Shown: piece after piece, positions 48,038 to 55,473 of the stretch
How the letters are laid out: the number at the start of each line of letters is the position of its first letter
Position numbering within the stretch: position 1 is the first letter of the stretch
DNA from: Niveispirillum sp048066115
GTDB lineage: Bacteria; Pseudomonadota; Alphaproteobacteria; Azospirillales; Azospirillaceae
Length of the DNA stretch: 64,000 bases
Assembly: GCF_048066115.1 (NCBI RefSeq)
Contig: NZ_JBLTYX010000006.1
Coordinates: forward strand, 62,001 to 126,000
Direction: 5' to 3'
Program-made: the position numbers and the translations under genes
Notes under the pieces: model-generated
What the model saw: only the letters and a program-made list of their open reading frames with translations
What the model was told of the DNA's origin: nothing
Databases searched by the model: none

Positions 48038-49693
48038 TTACTTCCCCAGCGCCTTGATCAATTCCCCCATATTCTTCACGTATGCCGCCGTGGAGATACC
48101 CTCCACGGGCGTGTCCGTAGTGTAGGGGGAGGTGTCGCTGGTATCGCCGACGCGGGTCGCGCGATATTCGCCACCCACCGGCGTGGCCGGGCCATCGCCG
48201 ATATAGGGGTTGGAAATGGTGGTCAGCATCACCGGCCAATAGCCGCGATTGTTCAGCCCGCCGACCAGTTCCGCCAGCTTGCCGCCATCGGCCACCTTCT
48301 CCGCCCCGTCCTTCTTCATCATGTCGAAGACATCAACATCGCGCAGGGTGAAATAGCGGGGCAGGGCATAGGTGCCGGGCTTGGCCAGCAGGGGCGAGCC
48401 CTTGGAAACCGCCTCGCCGGCCGTGGCCGCCAACTCCTTATATTCCTTGCGCAGCGCCTCGGTATTAATGGAGCGGAAGGAGCCGTAATGGGCGATGATC
48501 TCGTTCGGGCTGTCGCTGGTGTAATATTCGCCATTGACGACGTTGGAGCCGCGGCGATGCAGGTAGAGCGGCTTGCCCTCCCCGATGGTGATGAAGGTCG
48601 GGTGGGTGCGGCCCTGGCTGCGCAGGTTGGCGGGTGACTGCACCTTGTCCAGCCAGTCCAAAGCGTCGGGCACGCGCGCCAGATATTTCGCATCGCCGGT
48701 CAGGCGGTAGAAATTCAGTAGCTGCTTGATATTGTTGGCCGTGGTGTGGGTGGCGAAACCCTCCGGCTCGTATGTGCGGGCACCAGCCGGCTTCAGGTCG
48801 GTGGTGCGGTGCTGCAGGCCCCAGGCGGGTTGCGGCTGCGGTTGCTGGGTGGCCAGGAAGATGTCCATGCCGCGCCGGATCGGGTCCAGCAGCTTCTTGT
48901 CGCCCAAGGTCTGATAGGCAAAGACCAGAACCTCCAGGTTCTCGCCCGCCACATCATCGTTGAAGGTGATGTAGCCGGTATAATCCGGGCGGCCATGGAC
49001 GCCGCCATCCTTGACCAGCGGGAAACGTTGCGGCCAGCCGCCATTGGGGTATTGCGCCTTCAGGATGAAGCCCAGGGCATTGTCCAGGGCCTTCCTGATG
49101 CCCTTGTCCTTCTTCTCCAGATAAAGGCGCAGCAGGAACTGCGTGGCCTCCGCCGTGCCGGCATCATCGAAGGTGCCGTTGCCGTAATAGTGATGGAATT
49201 CCTCCATCCGCCAGGCGTTCTTGCCATAGGTGGCGTACCAGCGCTGTTCCGCCTCCGGTCCCGCCGTGTCGATCACATAGTTCCAGCCGCCGCTTTCCAG
49301 CTGGCCCTTGATCAGGGCGGTGGCGGTTTTCATGGCGGCGTCCAGATACCAGGCGTCGCCCGTGGCGTGCCAGGCATCCAGGAACAGGTTGCCCATGGTC
49401 GGCGTGCCCGGCGGCTGCACCCAGATCATGGTCGGGCTGGCCTCCAGCTCCCCCCAGCGGCGGGAGAAGTCGGGCAAGTACTGCCAGACGAAGCCGCCAT
49501 TCACCGCCGCTTCCTCCACCATGAACCGGCTGGCCCGCTTCATGGTGGCCAGGATGGTGTCACGGCTGGGCGCCTGCGCCGCCTCCTGCGCGGCGGGCGC
49601 TGCGGCGGTGGCCGTCTGGGCCTGGGTGGGCAGGGACAGCACCAGCGGAAGGCAGGCGCAGATCAGGGCGCGCTTGAACGCGGCGAAAGGCAT
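48038..49693 (-). CDS. Secreted pectate lyase, PL10 type
   Basis: A 551-residue exported enzyme expected to cleave polygalacturonate by beta-elimination. Signal peptide with LPLVLSLPTQAQT. The (alpha/alpha) toroid-like PL10 domain shows WQYLPDFSRRWGE, YYGNGTFDDAGT, LKAQYPNGGWPQRFP (a family hallmark) and YTGYITFNDD; the arginine-containing ARTYEPEG is in the active-site region. Family members often carry extra modules; this one is a single catalytic domain plus N-terminal extension. Two operator-like sites lie upstream and a TonB receptor gene lies beyond, suggesting pectin use. Confidence 0.88.
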   Translation of the reverse strand: MPFAAFKRALICACLPLVLSLPTQAQTATAAAPAAQEAAQAPSRDTILATMKRASRFMVEEAAVNGGFVWQYLPDFSRRWGELEASPTMIWVQPPGTPTMGNLFLDAWHATGDAWYLDAAMKTATALIKGQLESGGWNYVIDTAGPEAEQRWYATYGKNAWRMEEFHHYYGNGTFDDAGTAEATQFLLRLYLEKKDKGIRKALDNALGFILKAQYPNGGWPQRFPLVKDGGVHGRPDYTGYITFNDDVAGENLEVLVFAYQTLGDKKLLDPIRRGMDIFLATQQPQPQPAWGLQHRTTDLKPAGARTYEPEGFATHTTANNIKQLLNFYRLTGDAKYLARVPDALDWLDKVQSPANLRSQGRTHPTFITIGEGKPLYLHRRGSNVVNGEYYTSDSPNEIIAHYGSFRSINTEALRKEYKELAATAGEAVSKGSPLLAKPGTYALPRYFTLRDVDVFDMMKKDGAEKVADGGKLAELVGGLNNRGYWPVMLTTISNPYIGDGPATPVGGEYRATRVGDTSDTSPYTTDTPVEGISTAAYVKNMGELIKALGK

Positions 49694-49761
49694 TTCGGGT
49701 GTCTCCGGGCTTCACTCCAGCGGCGGCTCTTCCGGCCACCATTGAGCAGAGTAGAGCATAG

Positions 49762-49802
49762 ATGACACCGGTTTCCTAGTGCCATCATGCTACCGGTGTC
49801 AT
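49762..49802. promoter_or_regulatory. Paired ACCGGT operator-like sites before the pectate lyase gene
   Basis: ATGACACCGGT at 49762-49772 and ACCGGTGTCAT at 49792-49802 are perfect 11-base inverted repeats. Each also lies in a local half-palindrome; the second, ATGCTACCGGTGTCAT, is nearly symmetrical around CCGG. This shape suits LacI-family repressors, which control many sugar-use genes. They are 70-110 bases upstream of the lyase start. Confidence 0.5.
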
Positions 49803-49844
49803 TTGAGTGTCCCGGTTGCCTGGAGCATGGATTGCGGCAGGAAC

Positions 49845-49939
49845 CGTAGGTCAGGTCGAGCCGAAGGCGAGCCCTGACAGTAAAGGCTTGGTACCTGCAC
49901 TGTCAGGGCTCGGGGCTTTACCCCTCGACCTGACCTACG
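49845..49939. repeat. ~95-bp palindromic element, family 2, copy C
   Basis: The outer arms CGTAGGTCAGGTCGAG and CTCGACCTGACCTACG are exact reverse complements and the inner arms are GCCCTGACAG and CTGTCAGGGC. It lies between the TonB receptor gene's stop (49949) and the pectate lyase promoter region. It is nearly identical to copy B. Confidence 0.92.
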
Positions 49940-49948
49940 GCTTTTGGA

Positions 49949-52096
49949 TCAGAACCTTACCGTCCCCGACAACACCCATTGCAACGGCTGTTGCGGGTAA
50001 TAGGCGTAGGGGCCGTCATTGTTGGCCACGACATTATTGACCTTGCGGTCGAACAGGTTGCGGCTGGTCAGCGTCAGGTCCAACCCCTCCATGCCGGTCC
50101 AGGTGATGGCGGCATTGGCCAGCATGTAGCCACCGGCCTTGCGGCTGTTCGCACCATCATAGGCATAGTCGCCGGAAATGTCGGCCCAGGTGCGCAAGGT
50201 CAGGGATGCTGCTTCCACCGCCTGCACAAGTTCCACCCGTCCGGCATGGCGCGGCACGCCGGCCACGTCGTTGCCGGTGAAGTCGAACGGCCGGTTGGTG
50301 TCGGGTTCCAGGAAGGCGTTTTCCGTCCAGATGGCCTGCGTATAGCCATAAGACAGGTTCAGGCCGGTGCCATTACCCAGATCGGCGCTGGCCTCCAGCT
50401 CGATCCCGCGCGAACGCTGCTTGCCGCTGTTGATGGTGCGGGCGGAGCCGCCCACGGGCAGCAGTTGCAGCAGGTCGGAGCGGCGGAGCTGATAGGCCGT
50501 CACGCTGGCCGTGAAGCGGCCATCCACCGTCTGACCCTTCACGCCCGCTTCGATATTGCGGGCGATTTCCGGGTTCAGGTCGGTATCGCGGTTGCGGAAC
50601 GACCAGATGGGGCCGAAACCGGGGCTGAACCCCTCACCGAAGCTGGCATAGGCGGTGACCAGATCGGTCATGCGCCAGCGCAGCGAGGCCTTGGGGCTGA
50701 GATGGCTGTCACTGTCCTTCACGGTGACTTCCGGGTCGGGGCCGTAGCCGCTGCCCGAGGGGCCGTAATGCACCTTGCGCTGGAACCGGTCCAGGCGGGC
50801 GCCGACGCTGGCCGCCAGCTCGCCCCAATCCGCGTCAAGCTGCGCGAATGCTGCCTGGGTGCGGTTGCGGGCCTTGGCGTTCAGCAAATGGTCGGACTGC
50901 CACAGGTCGGCATCGACATGGGCACCGGTCAGGGCGTCACGGCGCTGGGTGTAGAAGCGGGGCCCAAAATCGAACTCCCCGGTCCAGGTCTCGACATGGA
51001 AGGCGTTGACCTGTTCGGCCGAGATGCCGGCCAGCAGGCGCCAGGTGTCGTCGATGCGCGCGTCGACCTGCTGTTCGGCGAAGTACGTGTCGGTGGAACC
51101 GTCGACCCGGAAGCCGGTGAAATCCACCGTTCCGGCGGCGGGGTCGTAGGCATTGAAGAAGCCTTGGCGGCCGGCTGTGTTGGCGTGGCGGGCATGAAGG
51201 CGGGTGGTGCCGGTGACGCTGTCGGTCCAGTCACTGGTCAGGACGGCCGTGCCCGTCCACATGCGCTTGTCGAAACCGGCATCATCCTGGTTCCAGTTGC
51301 CTTTGCGCCCACCGGGTAGGGGTATGGGGATGCCGTTGGCATCGGTCGGCAATTCGCCGGCCAGGCCCTGCTCGGTGTTCACATAGGTGCCGGTTAGGTT
51401 GAGTGTCGTGGCCTCGCCCAGGTCCAGGCGCTGTTTCACGAACAGGGTCTGTTCCTTGCGGTCGGTGCGGTCGCGCCAGCCGTCGGAACCCTGGGCCTGG
51501 GCGGAGATCAGGATGGCACCGACATCTCCCGTGGCCCGCTGGACCATGGTGGCGGCGTTCCACCAGCCATGGGAGCCGATGCCCGCCTGGGCCTGGGCGA
51601 TGGGATCATCCGTCACTTCGCGGGTGATGTAATTGATGGTGCCGGCAATGGCGCCGCGCCCATACAGGGCGCTGGTGGGGCCGCGCACGACATCCACCTG
51701 TCCGACCACGCCGAAGGGCAGCTGTTCCATATCCACCTCGTCATCGCCGGTGACGAAGGGCACGCCATCCATGAGGATGGTGATCGTGTCGTTATGGACG
51801 CGGTTGGGCACGCCGCGGATGGTGATGTCGGTATAGGTACCCTGGTCGTTGGTCTTCACGACCAGACCGGGCAGGCCGCGCAGTTCCTCCCCGATGAAAC
51901 GGGTGGCCTTGGCCTCGAAATCCGTGCGGTCGACGCGCGACACGCTGGCGGGGACATCGCGGATTTGGGTGGCACGACGGGTGGCGGTGACGACGATCTC
52001 GTCTAGCGCCGTTTCGGCCGATGCGGGAAGCGACAGGGCCACAAGGGCGGTCGTCGCGGACAGAATACGGGCGTAAAAGCGGTGGGATGTGTGCAT
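49949..52096 (-). CDS. TonB-dependent outer-membrane receptor
   Basis: A 715-residue receptor: signal peptide (ILSATTALVALSLPASAE), a TonB-box-like start (LDEIVVTATR), plug domain with IRGVPNRV, MDGVPFV and DVVRGPTSALYGRGAIAGTINYI, then a 22-strand barrel ending in an aromatic terminus (LSGTVRF). The ATG at 52096 is better than a TTG at 52111. Siderophores or oligosaccharides are the usual ligands; its position beside a pectate lyase suggests a sugar or its oligomers, but no ligand motif is decisive. Confidence 0.9.
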   Translation of the reverse strand: MHTSHRFYARILSATTALVALSLPASAETALDEIVVTATRRATQIRDVPASVSRVDRTDFEAKATRFIGEELRGLPGLVVKTNDQGTYTDITIRGVPNRVHNDTITILMDGVPFVTGDDEVDMEQLPFGVVGQVDVVRGPTSALYGRGAIAGTINYITREVTDDPIAQAQAGIGSHGWWNAATMVQRATGDVGAILISAQAQGSDGWRDRTDRKEQTLFVKQRLDLGEATTLNLTGTYVNTEQGLAGELPTDANGIPIPLPGGRKGNWNQDDAGFDKRMWTGTAVLTSDWTDSVTGTTRLHARHANTAGRQGFFNAYDPAAGTVDFTGFRVDGSTDTYFAEQQVDARIDDTWRLLAGISAEQVNAFHVETWTGEFDFGPRFYTQRRDALTGAHVDADLWQSDHLLNAKARNRTQAAFAQLDADWGELAASVGARLDRFQRKVHYGPSGSGYGPDPEVTVKDSDSHLSPKASLRWRMTDLVTAYASFGEGFSPGFGPIWSFRNRDTDLNPEIARNIEAGVKGQTVDGRFTASVTAYQLRRSDLLQLLPVGGSARTINSGKQRSRGIELEASADLGNGTGLNLSYGYTQAIWTENAFLEPDTNRPFDFTGNDVAGVPRHAGRVELVQAVEAASLTLRTWADISGDYAYDGANSRKAGGYMLANAAITWTGMEGLDLTLTSRNLFDRKVNNVVANNDGPYAYYPQQPLQWVLSGTVRF

Positions 52097-52101
52097 GGGT
52101 T

Positions 52102-52137
52102 GCGGAACCAATGTCTGGGGTTCGGTCTGGGTTCCGC
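52102..52137 (-). terminator. Hairpin after the DUF1491-like gene
   Basis: GCGGAACC at 52102-52109 and GGTTCCGC at 52130-52137 form a perfect 8-bp stem with a 20-base loop. It lies between the DUF1491-like gene and the TonB receptor gene, both on the minus strand. A terminator role is possible; the long loop and lack of a T run make it weak. Confidence 0.3.
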
Positions 52138-52190
52138 GCCTGAATTCACGAAATCTTATTTCCGTGCAAGGAAAAGCCGGCGGTGGGCAG

Positions 52191-52523
52191 CTATGTGTTC
52201 GCCTCGAACGGATTCGATCCGTCGCGTGTCTCCACCTCGATCACCCACAGGTCGGGGTCGCGCTTCACGTGGCGTTCAACGAAGGCCTGGGCCTCCATTT
52301 CGTCGATCATGCCGCCATTGGCACCCGGCACCCAACCCAGCTTGCCATTGATGTCGCGGCCTTGGCTGAACATGCGGCTGCCCTGGAACCCCACCGTCAC
52401 CTTCAGCAGGATCAGCCCACTTTCCCGTTCTCCCTTGCGCAGCACATAGGCCGGCACACCCGCCGCCGACAGGCGCCAGAGATGGGATTGCACGAAAAGA
52501 TGGGTGGGCAGGCGTTCTTCCAT
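52191..52523 (-). CDS. DUF1491-like protein
   Basis: A 110-residue alphaproteobacterial protein. LFVQSHLWRLSAAGVPAYVL at the start and DPDLWVIEVETRDG near the end fit the DUF1491 pattern; GLILLKVTVGF forms a central strand. No signal or membrane segment. Function of the family is unknown. It is divergent from surE with about 70 bases between. Confidence 0.8.
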   Translation of the reverse strand: MEERLPTHLFVQSHLWRLSAAGVPAYVLRKGERESGLILLKVTVGFQGSRMFSQGRDINGKLGWVPGANGGMIDEMEAQAFVERHVKRDPDLWVIEVETRDGSNPFEANT

Positions 52524-52593
52524 GAGGATGATCCTAGTTCGCGCTCGACTTCAAACGCTTGTTCGATTTGAATGGGGTCCGTTCCTAACGACC

Positions 52594-53373
52594 ATGTTGG
52601 ATGCCCCGATGCAAGCCCCGGACGCCCCGCTGTTCAACCGCGCCCTGCTGACCAACGATGATGGCGTGGATGCGTCGGGCCTGGCGGCCCTGGTGGAGGC
52701 GGTGACGCCGCTGGCGCGGGAAGTGTGGATCGTGGCACCGGAACATGACCAGTCGGGCGTGTCGCGGGCACTCAGCCTGCATGCGCCGCTGCGCCTGTTC
52801 GATCGTGGCTTCCGGCGCTATGCCGTGTCGGGCACGCCCAGCGACTGTGTCATCGTGGCCCTGCGCCATGTGCTGCGCGACAATCCGCCGGATATCGTAT
52901 TCTCCGGCATCAATCGGGGCGCCAACCTGGCGGAAGAGGTCGGGTATTCCGGTACGGTCAGTGCGGCGCTGATGGCGCAGCTGTCGGGCGTGCCCGCCTA
53001 TGCCGTCAGCCAGGCTTGGCGCGACCGCAACAATGTCCGCTGGCACACGGCGATCAGCGGCCTGGACGCCGTGGTCCGCCGCTTCGGCGCCCCCACCAGC
53101 GTGTTGAACGTGAATTTTCCGGATGTGGAACCGGAAGAGGTGACGGGGCTCAGCGTCACCCGCCAGGGGCCACCGGGCACCATGGCGCTGGATGTGGACA
53201 CGCGGGAGGATACGCGCGGCTTTCCCTATCACTGGCTGTCAATGCGCCGCTCGCCGGCCCGGCCGGGGGGCGACGACACCGATGTCGCGGCCCTGCGCCG
53301 ACGGGAGGTCAGCGTGACGCCGATCGGGTTCGACATGACGGATGTGGCGGCATTGGCAAGGTTGCAGGGGTAG
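52594..53373 (+). CDS. surE: 5'-nucleotidase SurE
   Basis: A 259-residue metal-dependent nucleotidase that hydrolyses nucleoside 5'- and 3'-monophosphates and is linked to stationary-phase survival. ALLTNDDGVDASGL carries the metal-binding Asp pair, then VVAPEHDQSGVSRAL-type block (IVAPEHDQSGVSRAL), VSGTPSDCVIVAL and VFSGINRGANLAEEVGYSGT. The start at 52594 or the in-frame ATG at 52609 is likely; the frame is open upstream. SurE often neighbours pcm or nlpD; here neither is present. Ends three bases before a convergent patatin gene. Confidence 0.95.
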   Translation: MLDAPMQAPDAPLFNRALLTNDDGVDASGLAALVEAVTPLAREVWIVAPEHDQSGVSRALSLHAPLRLFDRGFRRYAVSGTPSDCVIVALRHVLRDNPPDIVFSGINRGANLAEEVGYSGTVSAALMAQLSGVPAYAVSQAWRDRNNVRWHTAISGLDAVVRRFGAPTSVLNVNFPDVEPEEVTGLSVTRQGPPGTMALDVDTREDTRGFPYHWLSMRRSPARPGGDDTDVAALRRREVSVTPIGFDMTDVAALARLQG

Positions 53374-53376
53374 CCT

Positions 53377-54417
53377 TCACCCCACGAACAGCGGCCCGGT
53401 TTCAAAGCTGCTGCGCTTGCCCAGGTCCTTCTCGTGCCGGTCCAGCCATTCATCGGCCGCCGCCCGGCCGGTGTCACGCAGGTCGGACAGGAAGCCCCAA
53501 TCGGCGTTCAGCTTGCTGGACACGCCCAGATGGCCCATCCGTTCCTCCGCCTCGATCCGGTGCAGGCGGATGGGCCGCATGCCGGAACCTTCCGGCGTCA
53601 TTGCACCCTTGGCCAGCAGATGGTTGACCAGCTCGATCGACCGCAACTCACGCACGAAGGTGGAATTGAAGCTGATCTCGTTGATGCGATCGACGATGGC
53701 GGTGGGCGCCTTGGGCACCTCCGGCCGTTCGATCGGCGTCACCTGCACGATCAGGATGTCGTTGGTGTCGGTTTGCTTGATCAGCGGGTCCAGCACGGGA
53801 TTGCCCATATAGCCGCCATCCCAGTAATGCTCCCCGTCGATGCGCACCGCCTGGAACAGGAAGGGCAGGCAGGCGGTGGCCAGCAGGCAGTCCACCGACA
53901 GATCCTTGCCCTGGAACAGTCGCAGCCGGCCGCGCGCCACATTGGTGGCGCTGACGAACAGGCGCATCTGCTCGGCATCCTGCAACACCTTGAAATCGAT
54001 CAGCCCTTCCAGCACATCGGCCAGCGGGTTCAGCCCCAGCGGGTTGAACTGATAGGGCGACATCATGCGGATCATCAGGTCGAACCCCGCATAGACGGGG
54101 TGCGCCTCGACATTGGGATTGCCGGTCAGCTGGGTCAGAAATGACGGCGACATCGGGCCGAAGGCGTTGGCCTTGGCGACGCGCCGCCAGAACCGGTACA
54201 GCAGGTCGCGCGCCGCCTGCGGCCCGCCCGTCAGCCAGCCATAGGACAGCAGGGCACCATTAATGGCGCCGGCCGAGGTGCCGGAAATGGCCTCCACATC
54301 CAGCCGGTCAAGCTCCAGCAGCCGGTCCAGCACCCCCCAGGTGAAGGCGCCATGTGACCCGCCCCCCTGCAATGCAAGACCAAGGCGGGGACGGGGGGCG
54401 GTTTTGGATCGGGTCAT
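53377..54417 (-). CDS. Patatin-like phospholipase
   Basis: A 346-residue acyl hydrolase with a Ser-Asp dyad. The oxyanion hole is LALQGGGSHGAF, the nucleophile Ser is in ISGTSAGAINGALLSYG, and the Asp lies in WDGGYMGNP. Such proteins release fatty acids from phospholipids, polyhydroxyalkanoate granules or lipid stores. It is 200 bases downstream of a 3-hydroxybutyrate dehydrogenase gene on the same strand, which loosely suggests a PHB or lipid role. The start at 54417 is preferred. Confidence 0.92.
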   Translation of the reverse strand: MTRSKTAPRPRLGLALQGGGSHGAFTWGVLDRLLELDRLDVEAISGTSAGAINGALLSYGWLTGGPQAARDLLYRFWRRVAKANAFGPMSPSFLTQLTGNPNVEAHPVYAGFDLMIRMMSPYQFNPLGLNPLADVLEGLIDFKVLQDAEQMRLFVSATNVARGRLRLFQGKDLSVDCLLATACLPFLFQAVRIDGEHYWDGGYMGNPVLDPLIKQTDTNDILIVQVTPIERPEVPKAPTAIVDRINEISFNSTFVRELRSIELVNHLLAKGAMTPEGSGMRPIRLHRIEAEERMGHLGVSSKLNADWGFLSDLRDTGRAAADEWLDRHEKDLGKRSSFETGPLFVG

Positions 54418-54499
54418 GATGCACTTTGACTGGGGAGGCGGGAAAGACTGATCGCAGGTTGATCCAAACGGGCGTTCGAATTCAACAATTATACGTGTT

Positions 54500-54525
54500 C
54501 CCGGTGATCGTAAGCGATCACCGGG
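54500..54525. terminator. Perfect 11-bp hairpin between bdhA-like and patatin genes
   Basis: CCCGGTGATCG and CGATCACCGGG enclose a TAAG tetraloop. The hairpin sits upstream of the patatin gene. No T run follows on either strand, so it could be a terminator, an mRNA stabiliser or part of the repeat cluster that continues to 54623. Confidence 0.5.
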
Positions 54526-54553
54526 CCTCAATTGCCGGCGGCGCCATCCGGCG

Positions 54554-54595
54554 CCTTGGCTACGCCGCATGTGCGGCGCGGCGGCGGTCGCCGCC
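54554..54595 (+). repeat. Palindromic REP-like element, family 1, copy 3
   Basis: CCTTGGCTACGCCGCATGTG then CGGCGCGGCGGCGGTCGCCGCC matches the copy at 1746-1788 except for one change in the palindrome (CAYGTG). It is flanked by two perfect hairpins. Confidence 0.8.
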
Positions 54596-54597
54596 AT

Positions 54598-54623
54598 ACC
54601 AGAACCCGGTACCGGGTTCTGGT
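54598..54623 (-). terminator. Perfect hairpin at the end of the 3-hydroxybutyrate dehydrogenase gene
   Basis: ACCAGAACCCGG and CCGGGTTCTGGT flank TA in a continuous 26-base palindrome, one base after the gene's stop (54625 on the minus strand). It has the position of a terminator but no T run follows. Confidence 0.6.
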
Positions 54624-54624
54624 G

Positions 54625-55407
54625 TTACTGCGCGGTCCAGCCACCATCGACGGGCAGCGATGCGCCCTTGATGTTCGCGGCGGCATCGCTGCACAGGAAG
54701 ACGGTGAGATCGCCCAGCTGTTCGGGCGTGGTGAACTGCTTGGAGGGCTGCTTTTCCGACAGAAGCTTCACCTGTGCCTCGGCGATGCTGATCCCCTCGC
54801 GGGCGGCCAGGGCGTCGATCTGCTTCTGCACCAGCGGGGTCAGCACCCAGCCGGGGCAGATGGCGTTGACGGTGATGCCGCTTTCGGCATTCTCCAGTGC
54901 GGCCACCTTGGTGACGCCCAGCACGCCATGCTTGGCCGCGACATAGGCGGCCTTGTTGACGCTGGCCACCAGCCCATGGGCGGACGCGATATTGACGATG
55001 CGGCCCCAGCCCTTGGCCTGCATATGCGGCAGCGCCGCCTGCATGCCGTGGAACACGGCCGACAGGTTGATGGCGATGACACTGTCCCAGCGTTCGGCGG
55101 GGAATTCGGTGATCGGGGCCGTGTGCTGGATGCCGGCATTGTTGACCAGGATGTCGGCCGACCCCAGCGTGGTGACGGCCAGATCGACCATGCCCTTGAT
55201 CTGGTCCGGCTTGGTCATGTCGGCGGGGGAGTAGAGCGCCTTGACGGCGAATTCCGCCTCGATCCCGGCCCGCACCGCCTCGATCTCGGCCGCGTCGCCG
55301 AAGCCGTTCAGGACCACGTTGGCCCCCGATGCCGCCAGCCGGCGGGCGATGCCCAGGCCGATGCCGCTGGTGGAGCCGGTGATGATGGCGACCTTACCCT
55401 TCAACAT
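54625..55407 (-). CDS. bdhA: D-3-hydroxybutyrate dehydrogenase
   Basis: A 260-residue short-chain dehydrogenase that interconverts 3-hydroxybutyrate and acetoacetate with NAD. TGSTSGIGLGIA is the dinucleotide motif, NNAGIQH follows, and S-Y-K of the catalytic site lie in NIASAHGLVASVNKAAYVAAKHG. The C-terminal lid has TPLVQKQIDALAAREGIS and EKQPSKQFTTPEQLG, which distinguish 3-hydroxybutyrate dehydrogenases from other SDRs. Length is normal. It takes part in use of PHB stores. The gene is followed by a perfect hairpin. Confidence 0.9.
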   Translation of the reverse strand: MLKGKVAIITGSTSGIGLGIARRLAASGANVVLNGFGDAAEIEAVRAGIEAEFAVKALYSPADMTKPDQIKGMVDLAVTTLGSADILVNNAGIQHTAPITEFPAERWDSVIAINLSAVFHGMQAALPHMQAKGWGRIVNIASAHGLVASVNKAAYVAAKHGVLGVTKVAALENAESGITVNAICPGWVLTPLVQKQIDALAAREGISIAEAQVKLLSEKQPSKQFTTPEQLGDLTVFLCSDAAANIKGASLPVDGGWTAQ

Positions 55408-55473
55408 GATGGCACTCGCTTCCTGGGGTTCATGGTAGTTGGCTGGAACTTGAATACCTGTTCGACTCTTAAA

